A stretch of 64,000 bases of DNA from JBAIYU01 sp036763085 (GTDB lineage Bacteria > Bacillota > Negativicutes > DSM-1736 > Dendrosporobacteraceae). Numbering within the stretch: position 1 is the stretch's first letter; each line of letters opens with the position of its first letter. Below, piece after piece: positions 28,062 through 37,006 of this stretch. The translations under genes were made by a program, and so were the position numbers. The notes under the pieces are model-generated. The model was not told the DNA's origin, did no database searches, and saw nothing but the letters and a program-made list of their open reading frames with translations. The stretch is from the NCBI RefSeq assembly GCF_036763085.1, contig NZ_JBAIYU010000017.1, forward strand, positions 1-64,000. The letters are read 5' to 3'.

Positions 28062-29867
28062 ATGGCTAACTTAAAAACGGATAAATATTCAGTTAATCAA
28101 CATTCTATTGGAATTATTCTTTCCTGGGTTCAATCTGGAGAGATTGCTATACCGGAAATACAGCGACCTTTTGTCTGGGATGCATCCAAAGTCCGTGATC
28201 TTATGGATTCGCTATACCAAGGATATCCTGTCGGTTATCTTATTGCTTGGAAAAATCCGAATATCAGGTTGAAAGACGGCACCGTTTCTGCAGGCAAAAA
28301 GATATTAATTGATGGACAGCAACGAGTAACAGCATTAACTGCTGCCGTCTTGGGAATGCCCGTGGTAAATAAGGAATATCGCAAGGGACGCATTATTATT
28401 GCCTTTCACCCACAGGAAGAGCGCTTTGAAGTATTAAATCCGGCTATACAAAAAGATCCCGCTTGGATACCTGATATTTCACCGATAATGCGAAATGAAG
28501 TCAAACTATTTACTTTAGTAAAGGAATACTGCGAAAAAAATCCTGCCGTTTCGGAAGAACATTTGCACGAAATTATCACAAATTTAACTCAGATATTACA
28601 TAAACAAATAGGATTAATCGAATTAGCTCCTGATTTAGATATAGAGACCGTCACTGAGATCTTTATTCGCATAAATTCTAAAGGGGTTGTGTTGAGTCAA
28701 GCGGATTTTGCGATGTCTAAGATAGCAGCTGATGAAAAATATGGTGGCAACAAATTACGTAAGTGTATCGATTACTTCTGTCATCTTGCTGTAGCACCTG
28801 AATTTGTTAGTACCATCCAGGACGTAGATAGAGATTTTACTGGATCCGAATATTTCGCTAGAATTAAGTGGATGAAAGACGAAAATGACGATCTATATGA
28901 TCCGGATTATACAGATGTATTGCGTGTAGCTTTTACTTCAGAATTCAATCGCGGTAAACTAGCTGATTTAGTAAGCTTGTTATCTGGACGTAATTTTGAG
29001 ACTCGTACCTTTGAGGAAGATATTGCCCGGCAATCATTTGTTGCTTTAGAAAAAGGTGTACTGAATTTTACGAACGAGACAAATTTCAAGCGTTTTATTA
29101 TGATTATTCGTTCGACAGGGTTTATCGCAGCCTCACTCGTACGTTCCCAGAATGCAGTCAACTTTGCTTATATTTTATACCTAAAGTTAAAAGCAATGGG
29201 CTATCAGTCCGGAAATATAGAGCATTTTGTTCGGCGTTGGTATGTCATTTCAGTACTCACTGGCAGATATTCAGGATCGCCAGAATCTCAATTTGATTAT
29301 GATATCCGCAATATTTCTGCAGGTAACTTTAGAGATTATTTAAATAATGTTGAAGCCGGTGAATTATCAGATGCCTTCTGGAATACCGTGCTCGTTCAAA
29401 ACCTGAATACCTCTGTGACCAGCAGTCCCTATTTCCATGTTTTCCTTGCGTCACAAATCAAGGGACAAGATAGAGGGTTTTTGTCTAAAGAAATAACTGT
29501 TCATGATTTAGTTTCCTATAAGGGCGATATCCACCACGTTTTTCCCAAGGAATATTTAAAGCGCAATGGTGTTGAACGCGGACAGTACAATCAGATCGCT
29601 AACTATGTATACACTCAATCAGAGGTAAACATAAAAATAGGCAAAAAGCCACCGAACGAATATATGGCTGATGTGCTAGCTCAATGTAATGGAAACGAAC
29701 TTAAATACGGCGGTATCCGCGACGAAGCAACACTAAGAGCTAATTTAACTATGAGTTGTATTCCTGATGACATATTTAATATGGATATTTCAAGATATCA
29801 GGAGTTTCTGGAAATACGACGTTCATTGATGGCACAGAAGATAAAAGAGTACTATTTCTCTTTATAG
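28062..29867 (+). CDS. GmrSD-type restriction-like protein (DUF262 plus HNH)
   Basis: 601 aa. The N-terminal DUF262 (GmrS-like) domain has [11 protein letters not shown] (30-40) and the nucleotide-binding motif DGQQR (84-88). The C-terminal DUF1524-type HNH nuclease domain has DIHHVFP (His491/492) with the supporting N in YNQIAN and [13 protein letters not shown]. GmrSD proteins are NTP-dependent type IV enzymes that cut glucosylated phage DNA; related DUF262 proteins act against other modified DNA. The target here is unknown. Intact, in its own unit next to attR, it is the likely selected cargo of the island. Confidence 0.85.
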   Translation: MANLKTDKYSVNQHSIGIILSWVQSGEIAIPEIQRPFVWDASKVRDLMDSLYQGYPVGYLIAWKNPNIRLKDGTVSAGKKILIDGQQRVTALTAAVLGMPVVNKEYRKGRIIIAFHPQEERFEVLNPAIQKDPAWIPDISPIMRNEVKLFTLVKEYCEKNPAVSEEHLHEIITNLTQILHKQIGLIELAPDLDIETVTEIFIRINSKGVVLSQADFAMSKIAADEKYGGNKLRKCIDYFCHLAVAPEFVSTIQDVDRDFTGSEYFARIKWMKDENDDLYDPDYTDVLRVAFTSEFNRGKLADLVSLLSGRNFETRTFEEDIARQSFVALEKGVLNFTNETNFKRFIMIIRSTGFIAASLVRSQNAVNFAYILYLKLKAMGYQSGNIEHFVRRWYVISVLTGRYSGSPESQFDYDIRNISAGNFRDYLNNVEAGELSDAFWNTVLVQNLNTSVTSSPYFHVFLASQIKGQDRGFLSKEITVHDLVSYKGDIHHVFPKEYLKRNGVERGQYNQIANYVYTQSEVNIKIGKKPPNEYMADVLAQCNGNELKYGGIRDEATLRANLTMSCIPDDIFNMDISRYQEFLEIRRSLMAQKIKEYYFSL

Positions 29868-29936
29868 ATTTTGTGTGCCCAAGTCTGTAATTATAAGATT
29901 TAGAAATGTTGTTTAATTATAATAACGTTAATAATG

Positions 29937-29970
29937 TTTCTAACATTCTTCTAACAAACGTGTTAGAAAC
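29937..29970. promoter_or_regulatory. Candidate integrase arm-type sites near attR
   Basis: TTTCTAACATTCTTCTA (29937-29953) with an inverted copy TGTTAGAAA just after. A near-identical TTTCTAACATTTTTCTA occurs at 20427-20443 directly inside attL, in the same orientation. Confidence 0.5.
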
Positions 29971-30050
29971 CTACCAAAGTCATCAAACAGCAAGAGGCAG
30001 AAACCGTGATTTTACTGGGGTTTCCTTATCCATCTCAATGCCGTTTCCAA

Positions 30051-30144
30051 AATGGCATTCAAGAGGTCAGCGGTTCGATCCCGCTTATCTCCACCAGAGA
30101 AATCAAGGCTTGCGAGGTTTTTACTTCGCAGGCTTTTTTGTTTT
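30051..30144 (+). repeat. attR: 94-bp direct repeat
   Basis: Exact copy of 20334-20427, that is the 3' part of tRNA-Ala(GGC), CCA and the tRNA terminator, without the tRNA 5' half. It marks the right junction; chromosomal sequence resumes at 30145. Confidence 0.92.
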
Positions 30145-30418
30145 AATATAGTAACGGTATTGGTGACAGACTAAAATTTGATTTAAAACTATGCCGAAAT
30201 ATTTAACGCCTATTTGGGATTACATTGATGGGAGATCAGTGGAAAGTGATAAAAAACTGACATTGTTGTAAACTGATGCGTAAACCAGTATAATTTAAAT
30301 ATTATTGGCTTGATTACTCATTATAGAAGAAGCAATCAAGCTCAACTACAGATTTTTAAATATTATTTATACTTGACGAATGTGTGAAGTATTAGATTAA
30401 GTAGATAGGCGGTACGTT

Positions 30419-31543
30419 ATGAAAATTTCTAAAAATGATGCGTTGATATGGTTTGATCATTTTTCACAATTGTCTGAGGAAGAGGACATTAGTGTAAAAC
30501 ACGAAGAAATCATTTACGCTACCTTTGCGCAAATTGAGGCAGCAATTGATCATAGAAATGATATGCTGATGTCAGAAATTAAGGGTTTGAAAACATTAGA
30601 AAATAGAACTATTTTTGTGGGAAATGAAAGCAAATTCCCTAAAGGATGTCGTTCTTGTCTTTTGGGTACTGGCTTGAGTGCAATTAGGAAAACGAACAAA
30701 TGTAATTTAGTGTGTAAGTTCTGTTATAATTATGGCGAACTAGACGATATTCGTCCGGTTGGAGAAGGTATGTGGGAAATTGGAGGCACGAAATTTTACG
30801 AGAAGGATATTGATTTGCTTCTTTCCATCCACCAAAAACCCACTGGCATTTCCTACGTTTATTTAGAGCCATTCATGGAAATTGAAAAATACTATTCGAT
30901 TATAAAGAAATTTAGTGATGCTCAAATTCATCAGCATTTATACACTAATGGCACTTTAGCTACAGAAGAGACATTGAAAGCATTAGGTGAAGCCGGTCTT
31001 AATGAGATACGTTTCAACCTAGGTGCTTCTAATTGTGCGGACAAAGTAATTGAAAATATTGGATTAGCAAAAAAATATATCAAAAATGTCGGTATTGAAA
31101 CTCCAATGACTCCTGAGTTTTTTGAAGCATTTTTTAAGAAAAGACAAGCAATCTTCGAGACAAAACTCGATTTTATCAATTGTGCGGAATTACACTTAAA
31201 TGAGAATAACATATACAATTATTATGGGGAAAACATGTATATTTCCAGACATGGTTATATATCTCCAATTTGGAGTAGGGAATTAACTTTGAAATTCATG
31301 AAAATAGCTGATGAAGAAAACTGGGATTTAGCGGTTCATGATTGCTCAAACAACACAAAGTTTGCAAGAGGCTTAAATTTGAGCAGCAAAGCGGGTATGT
31401 TGTTCGGCTCCAGTAATTATGCCTGTGAATTTTCTATGATTCCATTCGAAATATTTATGCCAATACTGAATGATGACAATTTCAAATTCTTAAATGAAGA
31501 AGAATTGCCTGACGACTATAAACCAGAAGTTATGGATTTTTAG
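30419..31543 (+). CDS. Radical SAM protein of unknown specificity
   Basis: 374 aa. The cluster motif CNLVCKFC lies in KTNKCNLVCKFCYNYG; an extra cysteine pair sits shortly before it in GCRSCLLGTG, so further metal binding is possible. A partial barrel follows (YVYLEPFMEIEKYYSI; LYTNGTLATEETLKALGEAG; EIRFNLGAS), typical of the radical SAM fold. No SPASM or substrate-specific domain is recognised and no partner peptide or enzyme gene is adjacent. GGCGGTAC lies before the start. First gene after the island. Confidence 0.8.
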   Translation: MKISKNDALIWFDHFSQLSEEEDISVKHEEIIYATFAQIEAAIDHRNDMLMSEIKGLKTLENRTIFVGNESKFPKGCRSCLLGTGLSAIRKTNKCNLVCKFCYNYGELDDIRPVGEGMWEIGGTKFYEKDIDLLLSIHQKPTGISYVYLEPFMEIEKYYSIIKKFSDAQIHQHLYTNGTLATEETLKALGEAGLNEIRFNLGASNCADKVIENIGLAKKYIKNVGIETPMTPEFFEAFFKKRQAIFETKLDFINCAELHLNENNIYNYYGENMYISRHGYISPIWSRELTLKFMKIADEENWDLAVHDCSNNTKFARGLNLSSKAGMLFGSSNYACEFSMIPFEIFMPILNDDNFKFLNEEELPDDYKPEVMDF

Positions 31544-31621
31544 AATGGTGTGTTCCTTTGTGGGCAGGGGAAATTAGTTTAGCAAGAATTTAATGCAATC
31601 CTAGAAATAATATATTTGTGT

Positions 31622-31662
31622 AAAAACCTACTCACGTTCGGAAAACGTGGGTAGGTTTTTTA
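31622..31662 (+). terminator. Terminator after the radical SAM gene
   Basis: AAAACCTAC-CACGTT pairs with AACGTGGGTAGGTTTT, followed by TT; very stable. Confidence 0.9.
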
Positions 31663-31788
31663 GATTTTACCCACGTTTTTATTACATAGGAAGAGATTAC
31701 TCATATAATGTTTTACTTCAAATCTAATTTTGTAGTACTGACTTACGCCGTATAGTCATATGCTGATACAAAAATGTGAGGACTACGT

Positions 31789-32781
31789 ATGAATAAGAGC
31801 GATTTTGAAAGCATTTGCCTGGAACATCGGCTATGTAACGATCACACTTTATCTTCCAAGATTATCCCTGAGGCATGTGATTTTATTGTCAGTAACAAAA
31901 AAAATAAACTTCCTGTTATATGGCTTGAGACAAGCGATAGCGGAGATAACAATATTGCCTTTATGAATACGACATACCCGTACTTGCATCAGGTTTTTAC
32001 TGACATGATTGATCTCTTGTATAGTAATACTTTCATGGCGGCACAGGGAGGGGACGCTCTAGAGATTCTATTTAACTCAATAAAATTACATCATGGAAAA
32101 TTCACACTCGTAGTAGAGGGAGCTATACCTACTAAAGACGACGGACTATATAATGTAATAGCTCAAACAAAAAGTCATCGAATCACCGCATTAGAAGCTG
32201 TAAAACTTCTGGGGGCGGCAGCGGAATACGTCGTAGCTATTGGTACTTGTGCTAGTTTTGGTGGGATATCATCGGCCGCTCCAAATACAACTGGATCGGT
32301 TGGAGTAAGTAAAGTTCTTGATCGCGACGTTATTAACGTTAGCGGATGCCCCGTTAATCCCGATTGGTTTGTCGGTACGCTTGCGCATCTTCTTATGTAT
32401 GGTAAACCTGAATTAGATGACTTAGGTAGACCCAAAATGTTCTATGAATATACAGTGCATCAGCACTGTCAGCGTCGCTCTTACTTCGATAAAAAAGAAT
32501 TTGCAGAGCATTTGGGAGATATAGAGTGCATGTTTTCATTAGGATGTGCAGGCCCGCGTACTAGCGCCGATTGTCCCTATCGTCAGTGGATTAATCATGT
32601 TAGTTGGCCTGTAAAAGTAAATACTCCTTGTATCGGCTGTACTAATCAAGATTTCCCAGACGGTTCAACGCCGTTCTTCTCGCCGCTGCCAGAGAAAACG
32701 CTAAATAAGCAAAAACAGTCCTTAACCCAGCCGACAGCTGAGAAAGGAGAAGCATATGAGCAAGAAAAAGATAATAATTAG
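31789..32781 (+). CDS. [NiFe]-hydrogenase small subunit-like, altered proximal cluster
   Basis: 330 aa. Medial and distal iron-sulfur motifs are intact: HQHCQRR, IECMFSLGCAGPRTSADC, and PCIGC (281-284). The proximal cluster is not. Where normal small subunits have CxGC, this one reads WLETSDSGDNN, giving Ser51 and Asn54 in place of both cysteines, while the other two ligands (Cys154 in GTCASFGG, Cys187 in SGCPVNPDW) remain. There is no twin-arginine signal, so it is probably cytoplasmic, and an unusual N-terminal extension of about 40 residues. It overlaps the large subunit gene by 26 bases. A conventional H2 enzyme is doubtful; sensing or another role is possible. Confidence 0.85.
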   Translation: MNKSDFESICLEHRLCNDHTLSSKIIPEACDFIVSNKKNKLPVIWLETSDSGDNNIAFMNTTYPYLHQVFTDMIDLLYSNTFMAAQGGDALEILFNSIKLHHGKFTLVVEGAIPTKDDGLYNVIAQTKSHRITALEAVKLLGAAAEYVVAIGTCASFGGISSAAPNTTGSVGVSKVLDRDVINVSGCPVNPDWFVGTLAHLLMYGKPELDDLGRPKMFYEYTVHQHCQRRSYFDKKEFAEHLGDIECMFSLGCAGPRTSADCPYRQWINHVSWPVKVNTPCIGCTNQDFPDGSTPFFSPLPEKTLNKQKQSLTQPTAEKGEAYEQEKDNN

Positions 32782-34117
32782 TCCTGTCACAAGACTTAGT
32801 GGTCTGTTATCCATGGAATTAATAGTTGAAGATAAACAAGTAATAGAAGCAAACGCTAGCTGTACAATGTTTAGAGGTTTTGAATATATAATGAGAGATC
32901 GTCATGTTACAGATGCCGTTTATATGACGCAGCGTGTTTGTGGCATATGTTCTACTGTACATGGAGCAGCGGCAAGTTATTTGCTTGATAAACTGTACGA
33001 TAATGATATCTCAGAAAATGCGCAGTACATACGAAATGTCATGCTTGCAGCCGACTTTTTGCAGAATCATATACGCCATTTTTATTTCTTTGGCCTGCCT
33101 GATTTTGTTATCATGCCTAACCAGCCGCCCTTTATAAATCAGAATTGCTATGATTGCCGATTAAATGACAGTGATAATCACAGAGTAGCAAGCCATTACT
33201 TTGATGCAGTTGCGGTATCTGAAAAGTGCCATCAAATACTGGCGCTATTTGGTGGCAAAGCACCACATCAACACAGTTTTGTTCACGGTGGGGTATCAGT
33301 TGCACCTACAGCCGACAAGATCAACAAAGCGCTTTCACTTATTCGGGATATACGTACGTTCATAGAGGGCTGTTTAATGCCAGATACAGAATTAATCGCG
33401 CACTGCTATAATGATTATTACGATATTGGTATAACTCCTGGTAGATTTCTATCTTTTGGACTTTTCCGCTTTGGTAATAAAAACCATGAACTGCTTTGGC
33501 GAGGCGGCGTGAAGGCAGGCTCGCAGTTTAGAAATGAGGCGAATCTAGACTATATAAAAGAGGACATAACCAAGGCGTGGTATTACCGACCAAAATGGTC
33601 AAATGAGGATACTCCTGCTCCTTATAAACCAGGGGCATATACTTGGAATAAGGCAGTCTTATACGATGGATTACATTATGAGGGCGGACCGATTGTCCGT
33701 ATGATAATTAATGGTTTCTATTCAGGTGGAACTTCGACAATGGACCGCATAGTCGCCCGATCAATTGAAACAAAGTTGATAGCTGAGTTAATTGAGAAAT
33801 GGTTAAAAATAATTAAAATTGGTGATGCACCGATTGCGAGAAAAAAGGATCTCGCGGCTAGCGAAGGAATATCGATTACTGATGCTATGCGTGGCCCTCT
33901 GCTTCATGCAGTAAAGCTAAATGGGGAACAAGTTGATAAGTTCGATATTATAACTCCGACCTCATGGAATTTTTCGCCCAAGGATGAAAAAGAAAATCGC
34001 GGACCTGCTGAAGAAGCTCTGGTTGGTACGTTAATACCACATCCAGATCTGAAATATGTAATTCCGGGACGAATAATTCGTTCTTTTGATCCATGTATAA
34101 GTTGTGCAACACACTAA
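32756..34117 (+). CDS. [NiFe]-hydrogenase large subunit-like
   Basis: 453 aa. Both nickel-iron ligand pairs are present: RVCGIC (Cys62, Cys65) and DPCISCATH at the very end (Cys447, Cys450). The active-site arginine stretch survives as DAMRGPLLH. Two departures stand out. The N-terminal RxEGH, whose glutamate relays protons in standard enzymes, reads RLSGL. And the protein stops exactly at the His of DPCxxCxxH, so there is no tail for a maturation endopeptidase to remove, as in H2-sensing hydrogenases. AAAGGAGAAGC precedes the start. No hyp or cytochrome genes are near. Confidence 0.88.
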   Translation: MSKKKIIISPVTRLSGLLSMELIVEDKQVIEANASCTMFRGFEYIMRDRHVTDAVYMTQRVCGICSTVHGAAASYLLDKLYDNDISENAQYIRNVMLAADFLQNHIRHFYFFGLPDFVIMPNQPPFINQNCYDCRLNDSDNHRVASHYFDAVAVSEKCHQILALFGGKAPHQHSFVHGGVSVAPTADKINKALSLIRDIRTFIEGCLMPDTELIAHCYNDYYDIGITPGRFLSFGLFRFGNKNHELLWRGGVKAGSQFRNEANLDYIKEDITKAWYYRPKWSNEDTPAPYKPGAYTWNKAVLYDGLHYEGGPIVRMIINGFYSGGTSTMDRIVARSIETKLIAELIEKWLKIIKIGDAPIARKKDLAASEGISITDAMRGPLLHAVKLNGEQVDKFDIITPTSWNFSPKDEKENRGPAEEALVGTLIPHPDLKYVIPGRIIRSFDPCISCATH

Positions 34118-34146
34118 AAATACCCCTCCAAACGGAGGGGTATTTC
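34118..34146 (+). terminator. Terminator after the hydrogenase-like genes
   Basis: AAATACCCCTCC and GGAGGGGTATTT form a 12-bp stem with a four-base loop. Confidence 0.88.
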
Positions 34147-34249
34147 GGTGTAAGCAGTAAGTTTAGACGACTTTTATCTTGAAATAAACCAACTCATTGA
34201 GGGATTTTAAGTACTATTGATGCATTCGCAGAGCAACCGATGTGTGCAA

Positions 34250-34276
34250 AGGCTAGCCATATGGGGCTAGCCTCTT
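34250..34276 (-). terminator. Hairpin downstream of the ferritin-like gene
   Basis: AGGCTAGCC and GGCTAGCCT pair around CATATGG; only a short T run on either side, so a weak or shared terminator. Confidence 0.6.
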
Positions 34277-34295
34277 TAAATATACTACTAATCTG

Positions 34296-34850
34296 TTAAT
34301 CAATATCTCTATAGGTACATCCGCAATGCTCTAAAAGCGCCTTATTAAACAGTTTAATATGTACTTTTTCATCTAGTATGATTCGTTTAAGAATTGCTTG
34401 TATGTAGCGGTCATTTATTAGCCGGATATGCTTGCGATATTCCTCGATCGCCGCGTACTCTGCTTCAATATCAGCTTTTAATTGCTCACAAATATCGTCA
34501 CCATAATATATAAACTTCCCATTCCAGAACCGATTATTTGTGCTGAATGAACCGCGAATCTGAGGATCTCCACCTAACTTTACGATTATATCCGAAAGAA
34601 TTTCCATATGCAACATTTCGTTAATAGATACATTCTCGAAAAGTTTTCCTAGTTTTTCATCTACTTTCTTGGTAAGGAAATAATGGTAGAGATATTGGCT
34701 AATCGCAGTAAACTCACTGACAACACCTGCATAGTCATCCATTAACAGCTGTGCATAGTAAAGGTTTGGTTCAACAACCTTAACCTCTGGATAGGGTGAC
34801 GGGTCAGAGTAGGAGGGTCTTTTGTGAATTTCATAGTCTATATCACTCAT
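34296..34850 (-). CDS. Ferritin-like diiron protein
   Basis: 184 aa, four-helix ferritin-like fold. Candidate iron ligands sit at the expected spacing: EFTAISQY, NEMLHMEIL (ExxH), EAEYAAIEEY and DEKVHIKLF (ExxH). This resembles rubrerythrin- or bacterioferritin-type domains that handle peroxide or iron, but there is no rubredoxin centre, so it is not a classical rubrerythrin. It reads toward the hydrogenase-like pair, so it is a separate unit; a shared role in redox stress is only a guess. Confidence 0.78.
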   Translation of the reverse strand: MSDIDYEIHKRPSYSDPSPYPEVKVVEPNLYYAQLLMDDYAGVVSEFTAISQYLYHYFLTKKVDEKLGKLFENVSINEMLHMEILSDIIVKLGGDPQIRGSFSTNNRFWNGKFIYYGDDICEQLKADIEAEYAAIEEYRKHIRLINDRYIQAILKRIILDEKVHIKLFNKALLEHCGCTYRDID

Positions 34851-35095
34851 AGTAAATTCCCCCTAGTGCTTTTTTACTTATATATTAATGGTGAAAGAAA
34901 GTATGACTTCGTTTGACAAATAATACTAGAGGTGATGATAAAGAAGACTAAGAGCTAACATTTCATGAATCATACTTTTGCTCTATTTATTTCGATAATT
35001 TCAGTGTATTAGTCGATTGTATCGCGGTATCAAAATTTTGGTTATTATTGATTAATATGGTATAATATGACACAAAAGGAAAATAGGAGTATATA

Positions 35096-36058
35096 ATGGA
35101 CGTATATTTAGGTATTGATGTAGGTTCAGTAAGTACTAATATTGCTCTGCTTGACGAAGGTGGGAATGTAGTTGACACGCTATATATACGCACGCAGGGG
35201 AAGCCTATTGAAGCGGTACAAACTGGGCTGCGCTATATTAAGGAGCGTAATTCAGCCTTAGAAGTTAAGGGGGTTGGTACTACCGGCAGCGGGCGCCAAC
35301 TTACTGGTGCAATTATAGGGGCAGATAGTATAAAAAATGAAATTACTGCTCATGCAGTAGCAGCAATGCACGTAATACCGGATGTGCAAACAATCTTGGA
35401 GATTGGTGGACAAGATTCTAAGATAATTATTATACGCAACGGAGTAGTAACGGATTTTGCGATGAATACCGTATGTGCTGCGGGAACTGGGTCCTTCTTA
35501 GATCAACAGGCCGCTCGGCTAAGTATTCGGATTGAGGATTTTGGCGATAAAGCGCTAGAATCAAAAGCACCAGTCAGAATTGCTGGACGATGTGCGGTTT
35601 TTGCTGAGTCTGATATGATACACAAACAACAGACTGGCCATTCAATAGCCGATATACTCAATGGATTATGTCATTCATTAGTAAGGCATTATCTAAATAA
35701 TGTTGGCAAAGGAAAGACCATTCAAGGACCAATCCTTTTCCAAGGTGGAGTAGCGGCAAATAAGGGAATGAAACGCGCTTTTGAAGAAGCGATAGGTTCT
35801 CCTGTGGTAATTCCCCCCTATTATAATGTAATGGGCGCAATTGGCGCTGCTTTATTAGCTAAGGAAGAAATTAGTCGGAACAAGCGAACTGCTTTTCGCG
35901 GCTTAGAAGTTGTTGACTTTATTTACAAAACGCGCAGCTTTGAGTGCAGCGGCTGTGCAAATCTGTGTGAAGTTATTGAAATTAATATGAATGATAAAGT
36001 AATAGCGCGTTGGAGTGACCAGTGCGGCAAATGGAGCAACAGTATAACAGCTGACTAA
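35096..36058 (+). CDS. 2-hydroxyacyl-CoA dehydratase-type activase (BadF/BcrA/HgdC ATPase)
   Basis: 320 aa ASKHA-fold ATPase that passes electrons from a [4Fe-4S] cluster at the dimer interface to a partner protein, using ATP. Seen: LGIDVGSVSTNIALLD (phosphate 1), the cluster cysteines in VCAAGTGSFLDQQ and AGRCAVFAESD, and GGVAANKG. The tail adds a four-cysteine stretch, FECSGCANLCEV...DQCGKW, as found in the large fused activases just before their DUF2229 part. TAGGAG lies before the ATG. It heads a run of DUF2229-type genes. Confidence 0.88.
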   Translation: MDVYLGIDVGSVSTNIALLDEGGNVVDTLYIRTQGKPIEAVQTGLRYIKERNSALEVKGVGTTGSGRQLTGAIIGADSIKNEITAHAVAAMHVIPDVQTILEIGGQDSKIIIIRNGVVTDFAMNTVCAAGTGSFLDQQAARLSIRIEDFGDKALESKAPVRIAGRCAVFAESDMIHKQQTGHSIADILNGLCHSLVRHYLNNVGKGKTIQGPILFQGGVAANKGMKRAFEEAIGSPVVIPPYYNVMGAIGAALLAKEEISRNKRTAFRGLEVVDFIYKTRSFECSGCANLCEVIEINMNDKVIARWSDQCGKWSNSITAD

Positions 36059-36097
36059 GACTATTTGGAATTAATAATCTATAAAGGGATGATTTTG

Positions 36098-37006
36098 TTG
36101 CCGATTAGGGTTGGAGTACCAAGAGGATTACTTTATTACCAATACGGATTAGTCTGGGAAAGATTTTTACAAGAACTTGGGGTAGAGGTAGTTGTCAGTG
36201 GTGAAACATCCAAAGCGACATTAGACTGTGGGAGTGCGCTAGACGAAGTTTGTTTACCTGTTAAAGTATACTTTGGCCATGTCTACGAACTGTACAAGCA
36301 GGTGGATTTTCTATTTATACCGCGGTTAATTAGTGTATCAGCTGGGCAATATACTTGCCCCAAGATTATTGGTGTGTCAGATATGCTGCGCAGTAATGTC
36401 GATCACTTACCGCCTCTTATTGATGTTAATGTGAATCTTCGTCAAAATAAGCGGGATTTATATCAGGCGATTATAACTGTAGGACGCACGCTAGGCAGTA
36501 ATAATTTCAAAAGCCTTTATGCGTGGATTCGTGCATGGAAGTATTGGCAGCAACAGCAAACTGCTAATATCCAAAAGTCTAAAAATAAGTGTATTGGTTT
36601 AATTGGCCATCCTTATATAATATATGACCGTCAGATTAGCATGAATATCATTGACAGACTTGATAAATTAGGTATTGATGTTATAACTCCAGAGATGGTT
36701 AATGAAAATGAGGTTGCCGCTTCAAATGGTGCTCTGGCTAAACAGATCTTTTGGTCTAATGGTTCTCATATGACGGGGGCGGCTTTAGCCTTAATGCAAT
36801 CACCGCAGCCTGTTGATGGGCTAATCTTCTTAACTTCCTTTGCTTGTGGCCCTGACGCTTTAATAGGCGAATTGATTAGTCAGCATGCCCAAGACTTAAA
36901 TATCCCATGTATGCTATTAACAGTCGATGAGCATACCGCTGAGGCTGGGTTTGTAACAAGGTTAGAAGCTTTTACGGATATGCTTTTACGGAGGAAAAGA
37001 TCATGA
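36098..37006 (+). CDS. COG3580/DUF2229-type protein, pair 1
   Basis: About 302 aa. The N-terminus IRVGVPRGLLYYQYGLVWER and the DEVCLPVKVYFGH box are DUF2229 hallmarks; FACGPDALIGE and LTVDEHTAEAGFVTRLEAF are conserved further on. These domains resemble subunits of 2-hydroxyacyl-CoA dehydratases and could hold an iron-sulfur cluster on their conserved cysteines. Function unproven. Start uncertain: TTG at 36098 gives the best spacing from AAAGGG. Overlaps the next gene by four bases. Confidence 0.78.
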   Translation: MPIRVGVPRGLLYYQYGLVWERFLQELGVEVVVSGETSKATLDCGSALDEVCLPVKVYFGHVYELYKQVDFLFIPRLISVSAGQYTCPKIIGVSDMLRSNVDHLPPLIDVNVNLRQNKRDLYQAIITVGRTLGSNNFKSLYAWIRAWKYWQQQQTANIQKSKNKCIGLIGHPYIIYDRQISMNIIDRLDKLGIDVITPEMVNENEVAASNGALAKQIFWSNGSHMTGAALALMQSPQPVDGLIFLTSFACGPDALIGELISQHAQDLNIPCMLLTVDEHTAEAGFVTRLEAFTDMLLRRKRS

